Assembly: GCA_020002185.1 (NCBI GenBank)
Contig: CM034543.1
Location: 14,098,702 to 14,162,701 of the forward strand
Direction of reading: 5' to 3'
Origin: Paraescarpia echinospica
Taxonomy: Eukaryota; Annelida; Polychaeta; Sabellida; Siboglinidae
DNA length: 64,000 bases
Shown: piece after piece, positions 43,696 to 64,000 of the stretch
How positions within the stretch are numbered: position 1 is the stretch's first letter
Layout: every line of letters starts with the position of its first letter
The notes under the pieces: generated by a model
What the model was told of the DNA's origin: nothing
Database searches by the model: none
Seen by the model: only the letters and a program-made list of their open reading frames with translations
Translations under genes and position numbers: made by a program

Positions 43696-44159
43696 AACAC
43701 AAATATAACCATGGATAGTCATAACTGGCAACATGTCAACACTGTCTAGATTATGTGTGTGTTTTCAGGCATACATTTACGCCAGATTAATTTCAGATAC
43801 ATAAAACAAAGCAATACATATTTCATATAATGTACATGTATATTAACCTAATATGGTATCCAAAACTCGTGAATTAAGATGTGACAAACGTCAACAGTAC
43901 AAACAAATCGAAAGCCAATATCTCACAATATGATAATTCAGTTTAAAGCGAATTACGTATGTATGACATCCATTTAGATGCTAGACATTGATAAAACAAC
44001 ATGTAGTTAGATTCCACAAAGTTATTCACATCTTAATTGTATGCAATGACATATCTAGGTTGATGAACGGACACTTTGCTAAACATTGATAGCTACATAA
44101 CCAATTAGTCACATTTTGAGGCTCAGTCATAATAACTGTCACTGTCAGCATATCGTTCC

Positions 44160-45575
44160 ATCCCAACAGACATGTCCATGTCAGACTCGTCATCACTATC
44201 AGTGTGGTTGGGGTCTTTCTGAGCTATATCAGCCAGTTCACGTGGCAGCTCATCTGCATCATACCAGAGTGGTTCAATGCTTCAATTACTGATGTTCCAG
44301 CCATGGTTTCTGGTCACCCAGGGGACGTCCGGCTCAGGAATATGTGCCCTCGTCCATATGCTAACTTGATAGTAGTCTCTTCTGACATGCTGGCTGAGAC
44401 TGCGCTTGCATGGTGGTAGATTGGCCAAGTCAATATTACCTGAAGGAATAACACGGTTACCCTTGGCACACAGCTCATTGATTCGAATTAGCCTGAAGTC
44501 ATCAACTGTTTACACATTTGATGCTCTAATATGCACAGCACAAGTGAAGCTGATCGTAACTCAGGAGAGTTACGAATTTTTCACTTCTGAACATATGATG
44601 CATGGACATGCTCATGAAGATGTGTTTTGACAGCTTCAACTATCCATTGGATGTTGCCCGGCAGATGTCCTGACCAATTGACAGAACAAGTCTCTGTGTG
44701 CGGGATGATGTGGGAGCTGCCATCCCAGTTATGACATAACATAACATTTTCTGGAGTGTGTCTGGTACGATAGTGTCAATTCTATCGAAATCACGGGGAG
44801 TTGGTGGCCATCTAAGATCAGGTGCTTCAGTAAACCCATTCTAGATAGTCTGTCGAAGATATGTACCAGTGGTCTTGATAACATCAGTTGATCCCAACTG
44901 GAAGACATGTTTCACTTCTGTGTTTATGTCAATCTGTGAATAATAGACTGTCCTTGACTGGAACTTCCCAATATCGCAGAAGGACAGTCGGCCTTTGAAG
45001 GGTTCATGGGTTTCGAGTTTGAGTTTTAATTTCTCACTCCGATAGTCAGGATTACTGTGCTCTGTATTCTCTAGGCTGGATATGTACACGTATTGCAGGT
45101 CAGCTAATTTCACCATCTTCCGTTCATGCATGACATCCTTCTCCACCATGCAACAGACTATGTCAAATGCCTTTTCATGGGCTTCCATCAAGTTGAACTG
45201 GTTAACACGTGCTTCTTCATCTGTACTTCGCCATTTGTCTGGGTTTTGCATATAATTCATGCGGCAATTCTTGTGGAACCCGGCTTCACAAGCAAACAGA
45301 TCAAAACCTCGTATTCTTGTGAGGAGCTTCTCATCCTGTTTTATTTCTGCCATCGTCGCCACAGTCTTCCATCCATCAAATTAAAACTGACTCATGCCTT
45401 GACTGGTCCATGTGCCTTTCACCTTTACCTTCTTATGACGCTCTGATCCACATAAAATACAGCCCAACTTGAAGATGATTTTATCACCTTCTGTGGAAGT
45501 TCTGTGGCTCGTACGTTGGGGTGTGGAGGCATCAGATGGTTGTGATGAGGTGGACGTCAGCCTGTCCATATTCAT
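44160..45575 (-). pseudogene. Internal gene of the long-inverted-repeat element (disabled)
   Basis: The minus-strand frame from ATG 45575 has a Ser/Thr-rich start and then CILCGSERHKKVKVKG. After an in-frame TAA (about 45381) it continues in the same frame: FDGWKTVATM, FACEAGFHKNCRMNYMQNP, HEKAFDIVCCMVEKD, YRSEKLKLKLETH and VYYSQIDIN. After a TAG (about 44841) it goes on with PPTPRDFD, LSIGQDICRATSNG and further pieces in other frames. The CxxC...FHKxC zinc-binding pattern followed by QDI-x4-TSNG recalls a widespread, poorly named family of invertebrate transposon proteins. Its biochemical role is not known to me. Two in-frame stops and later shifts disable it. Confidence 0.6.
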
Positions 45576-46250
45576 GGTGAAACGTTAGTAGCATTCCCAA
45601 TGGAAGCCATGATATGCCATCAATGTGTTGGGGATGAGCTACCACGTGTCCTCCATCTTGTGAGTTGAAGTTGGATGTTCTGAAAGTCTGTTCTCTTAGA
45701 TCTCCTGCAATTTCGCCAACTTCTTCTCTGCATACCGCATACCAGACATGAGTTGAAGTTCTCCATATTTTAGGCTCTTTACATGAACATTACAAGTAGG
45801 TTCGACAGTTAGATCACTTGCTCGTTTTCGTTTTAATGGTAAATACATACAAAGGTAGGTATGTAATACCAGCAGGTCAAATTGGGGTAAGTAATAAATC
45901 TTATAATTTATCATTATCCAACTTAAATAAAAAAATTACTTATAAATATATGTGAAGTTGACCTAAGGTATTCGTATAAGCTGAAATTGAGACTTAAATA
46001 ATATAATATGAGACTTAAATAATATAATATAAGACTTAAATAATATAACATGGGATACACCCTTGTGATCTCCGCATACCATGATGAGACATGTAAGAAA
46101 ACTATTATTCCAGCTGCAAACATGTACCTAGATACTACAAAATAACGTAAATGACTTATAAAACAACAATATTATAGTCACTTCTTCATTACATTTTAAA
46201 CAATCCATTGCTGATGGAGTACAGTGGGTAATCATTAAAAATGCCCTGAA

Positions 46251-46920
46251 TTACGCCTCTTGATCCGCGACACTACGGTTATCTTTGAAGCATCATATCT
46301 AAACCATTTATAATGACAGAAAGACAATTTTGGTATCAAATGAAATATATGATGTTGGAGAGTGTTATGCTTTATTATTTTGATCTTAAAGAGGCCATAG
46401 GATCAAGAGAAATTTATATATTTGACAAAAATAATGATGTGATCTACGCGGTCACGAGTGAGAATAGGGTATAGTTATTATATGCTAATTAGGGCACACA
46501 CCATAATAGTAAATATTTACTGAATGCTATTATGATGATCAGCAGATTAAATCCTTCAATTTGACATATTATAAGTACATATTGAGACACATACGACTAT
46601 ACAATGACGATTGTGGTGGTGAGGGTGGTTAAATACCACGCGGCATTGACGACAAATACGATATTTCAAGGTACCATCCGAGATAGGTTGGAAATGGGTA
46701 GTGAGACCCAACTTTTTCACTGTTACCACTTGAAATAATTTTCAAGGGACCCCAAAGCTTCAAAAAAACATGGGTTGGTAGAGTTGTGGGGGGTGCACGA
46801 GGGGCATATCTGGCCCATGGCCTATGTGGAAGGATGGAACTAACGCACTGAGGTATCGAATTCAGGCAAAAATGTATTTATAACAACGAAATAATAAAGG
46901 GAGTCCACATTCTAAACAAG
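46251..46920 (-). repeat. Right inverted-repeat arm
   Basis: This is the reverse complement of the left arm, starting at TTACGCCTCTTGATCCGCGA and ending near TCTAAACAAG. It holds about 80 bp (near 46435-46515, including CTACGCGGTCACGAGTGAG) that are absent from the left arm. The overall match is high, with scattered changes. Confidence 0.75.
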
Positions 46921-48124
46921 TGCTTCAAAACTAAAATATTTGTATTCTAATTATTTTGTCATTACACATAATATCAACTTTATTTCTATTGACACAATAA
47001 CATTAAAATTGGTATAAATGGAAAGAGATGTACAAACATAGTTGATCCAAACATCCCGAGACGACCCCTTATGCCATTTTTTTAGAAAACGCACGCGTCT
47101 TTTACTAAAATTAGATTAGCGCGTTAATACACTTCGTTGACACATACATTCTGAAACTTAATCGTAACCTCAACCTAAAATGCAGCAGTAAAAGCCGTTT
47201 TACCGACCATAAATGGTTCAAAGTGATTAAAAACTTACCTTTCCGCAGCAAAAGGGGTCAGTCTACAGTAAATTTCCCATTGGGTGCCATGTTAACGTTT
47301 CGTGTGATTATAAGAAAACGTGACGTACAAAAATTCTTAAACTTCTTGCTTGCTGTTATCATCATCTCATTGACATGTTGGTCGAGTTGAGTTAACATTA
47401 TAATATTATATTTCTAGCTTTCGTAAAATGACTGTATGTATGACACCTGTCAATATTTACGAATTGATGAAAGCAGTACCCCGGCTAAAGGGTCAAATAG
47501 CCAAATTGTTGCCAAATACCCTTCAGTTTAGTAAAATCAGCTAATAATACACCATTTACTGTCAACAGCGTCTACAATCACACCTGGAAATCTGACTACT
47601 CAAATGTACTTATGTCAGAGCATGTAAATTTTGTTTTAAAAAATTCATTTATCAAAATACACTTTTTTAGGAAGTCTAACTGGGGCATGACCCCAAAATC
47701 CCACTAATGCGCGACTCCGTGTTTTCTTCACAGGAAGCTCATTACGCTTGGCGCCATGCATTTAGGTTATACATAGACACAAAAATGACGATTTTTAATG
47801 TGCATTTCTCTAAATATGACGACACAGCCGCTGTTTGTCTTCACAGAAAGTTGATTACGCTTGGCGCTATGCATTTAAGTGATACATAGACCCCGCCACA
47901 CGCCGTGCCACGAGATCAAGAAACGCGGATTTCCGAAGGTGAATTCCAATACTTCCTCTTCCTCTAAATATGACGCCACTGCCGCAGTTCTTTGTGGCAT
48001 AGATATCTAAACGGATACAGGCTAACGTTATGTGATAAAAAAAAGTAACACATTCAACTGACACGATAGGCACCAGAGCCATATTAACTGCCCCGTTGAT
48101 CGCAGACATTATATTTCGCCGTGC
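46921..48124. other. Upstream region of the mesh-like gene, with a degenerate tandem repeat
   Basis: No gene is recognised. At about 47720-47990 a ~115-bp unit occurs about twice: GTTTTCTTCACAGGAAGCTC and TTACGCTTGGCGCCATGCAT, then a CTCTAAATATGACG block. The repeat contains TTCACAG words that could resemble splice acceptors. The promoter of the plus-strand gene should lie between this and 48125, but no clear core-promoter motif stands out. Confidence 0.5.
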
Positions 48125-63313
<15,189 letters not shown>

Positions 63314-64000
63314 GTGCGTATGTTTAGTTTACTTTCCTTCATTTGTATGTAATATCATTCAGTGGTTCCATACCTCCTCGGAAGGTCTGCTCCCATGGGA
63401 CGCCACTTCACTGTGCTCCCGCTGTGTCTTCATCTTCATTGGCTTCCCATGGAGCTACAAGCAGAGACCAGCAGTTATCACTATTATAATATTTGCAAGT
63501 TGTGGTACCATCAGACCTGCGGAACCCATGACCATTCAAAAAGTACATATTTAATTCCGAATAACTGTCTTTGTGTGGTTTTTAAATGCATCACCAATTC
63601 GTAGATCAGAGGCCAACGGTCCAAGGAAGCGAAAGAGGCATGTGAACCTAGTAACCTGAGAGGAGATACATTTACAGGTCCTCCGAGTTAGCGTATTAAT
63701 ACAATTAAATAATGTTTATAGATGTTGACCATCCACGATGTCTATCCATGTAGCCATTGGTCTTCCCCTACGTGAGTTACGTTACATTTCCCGTTGGATT
63801 TTTGTCTTTATCTTATTATTCCACCAAACAATGACACTTTGTAGTTATGTGCTCTATTGAAGAGTTGTTTTTAATTCAAGTAGACAAACAAGTGCGGGCT
63901 GCACGTGTTGGTCTACTTGTATATTCGCGACAGAGACACGTCCAATCCAACTGATACGCAATTTTCTTCATGCCTCCACCTTTTGAACACTTTTTGTCCT
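63314..64000. other. Start of intron 9, with a probable LINE remnant
   Basis: On the minus strand near 63770-63715 there is RRGRPMATWIDIVDG followed by a stop, resembling a LINE ORF2 C-terminus (RGRP-x-W-D). A word near 63630 (TTCCTTGGACCGTTGGCCTC) also occurs near 13550. No exon of the mesh-like gene is seen in the last 690 bp. Confidence 0.4.

Larger units (their letters stand above)
42871..46920. mobile_element. DNA transposon with very long inverted repeats
   Basis: Two arms, 42871-43695 and 46251-46920, are inverted copies of each other. Between them is a minus-strand gene remnant. The arms share long words such as GGCCAGATATGCCCCTCGTGCACC and GTGTCGCGGATCAAGAGGCGTAA when one is reverse-complemented. 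Left-arm-only sequence of about 220 bp (42976-43195) and right-arm-only sequence of about 80 bp (near 46435-46515) are later indels. Long arms with an internal gene are typical of some cut-and-paste superfamilies, such as MULE types. No target-site duplication was securely seen, so the superfamily is open. Confidence 0.75.

Overview
The window is AT-rich animal nuclear DNA. It contains spliced multi-exon genes (GT-AG introns whose phases can be checked across junctions), many decayed non-LTR retrotransposons, DNA transposons with inverted repeats, microsatellites and one 1000-N assembly gap. The mix of CR1/L2/jockey-type LINEs (one with a 2A-like motif), THAP-domain and P2X7-tail-domain transposon genes, and a NIDO-AMOP host gene suggests a marine bilaterian invertebrate, such as a lophotrochozoan or a lancelet. 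The species cannot be fixed from sequence alone. There is nothing prokaryotic here. Two host genes are well supported. The first is a BTB/POZ C2H2 zinc-finger gene on the minus strand (25.69-19.29 kb). Its five coding exons join in perfect phase to an integral 794-codon frame, once a 55-bp micro-exon is included. The second is a mesh/SUSD2-like secreted or membrane protein gene on the plus strand (48.1 kb to beyond the window end): signal peptide, NIDO, IPT-like segment, AMOP. Layout: 0-1.2 kb is short tandem repeats. 1.3-2.8 kb is a broken LINE. 2.28-9.19 kb is the first copy of a ~6.9-kb segment repeated at 34.35-41.28 kb; both copies carry the same disabled transposase gene. A gap follows, then 10.2-12.9 kb holds a minus-strand LINE (PHD-like finger, SGNH esterase, start of endonuclease) interrupted by a plus-strand LINE. 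13.9-17.5 kb holds two further LINE remnants. 19.3-25.7 kb is the zinc-finger gene, whose first coding intron starts inside a 1.6-kb minisatellite made of copies of its own splice donor. 26.5-30.15 kb is a nearly full-length minus-strand LINE with a 2A-like motif and PHD-like fingers. 33.05 kb is a THAP first exon. 42.9-46.9 kb is a DNA element with 0.67-0.8-kb inverted repeats and a disabled internal gene. 48.1-64 kb is the mesh-like gene. Its large seventh intron contains a 5.78-kb element bounded by ~95-bp terminal inverted repeats and TTAA target duplications. That element carries two convergent genes: a P2X7-tail-domain protein gene (plus) and a THAP-domain transposase-like gene (minus). 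The most interesting items are (1) this TTAA-flanked two-gene transposon, (2) the minisatellite that multiplies a host gene's 5' splice site about 33 times, and (3) the 2A-like motif in the 26.5-30.15 kb LINE. Gene function throughout is inferred from motifs recognised by eye. No database search was run.
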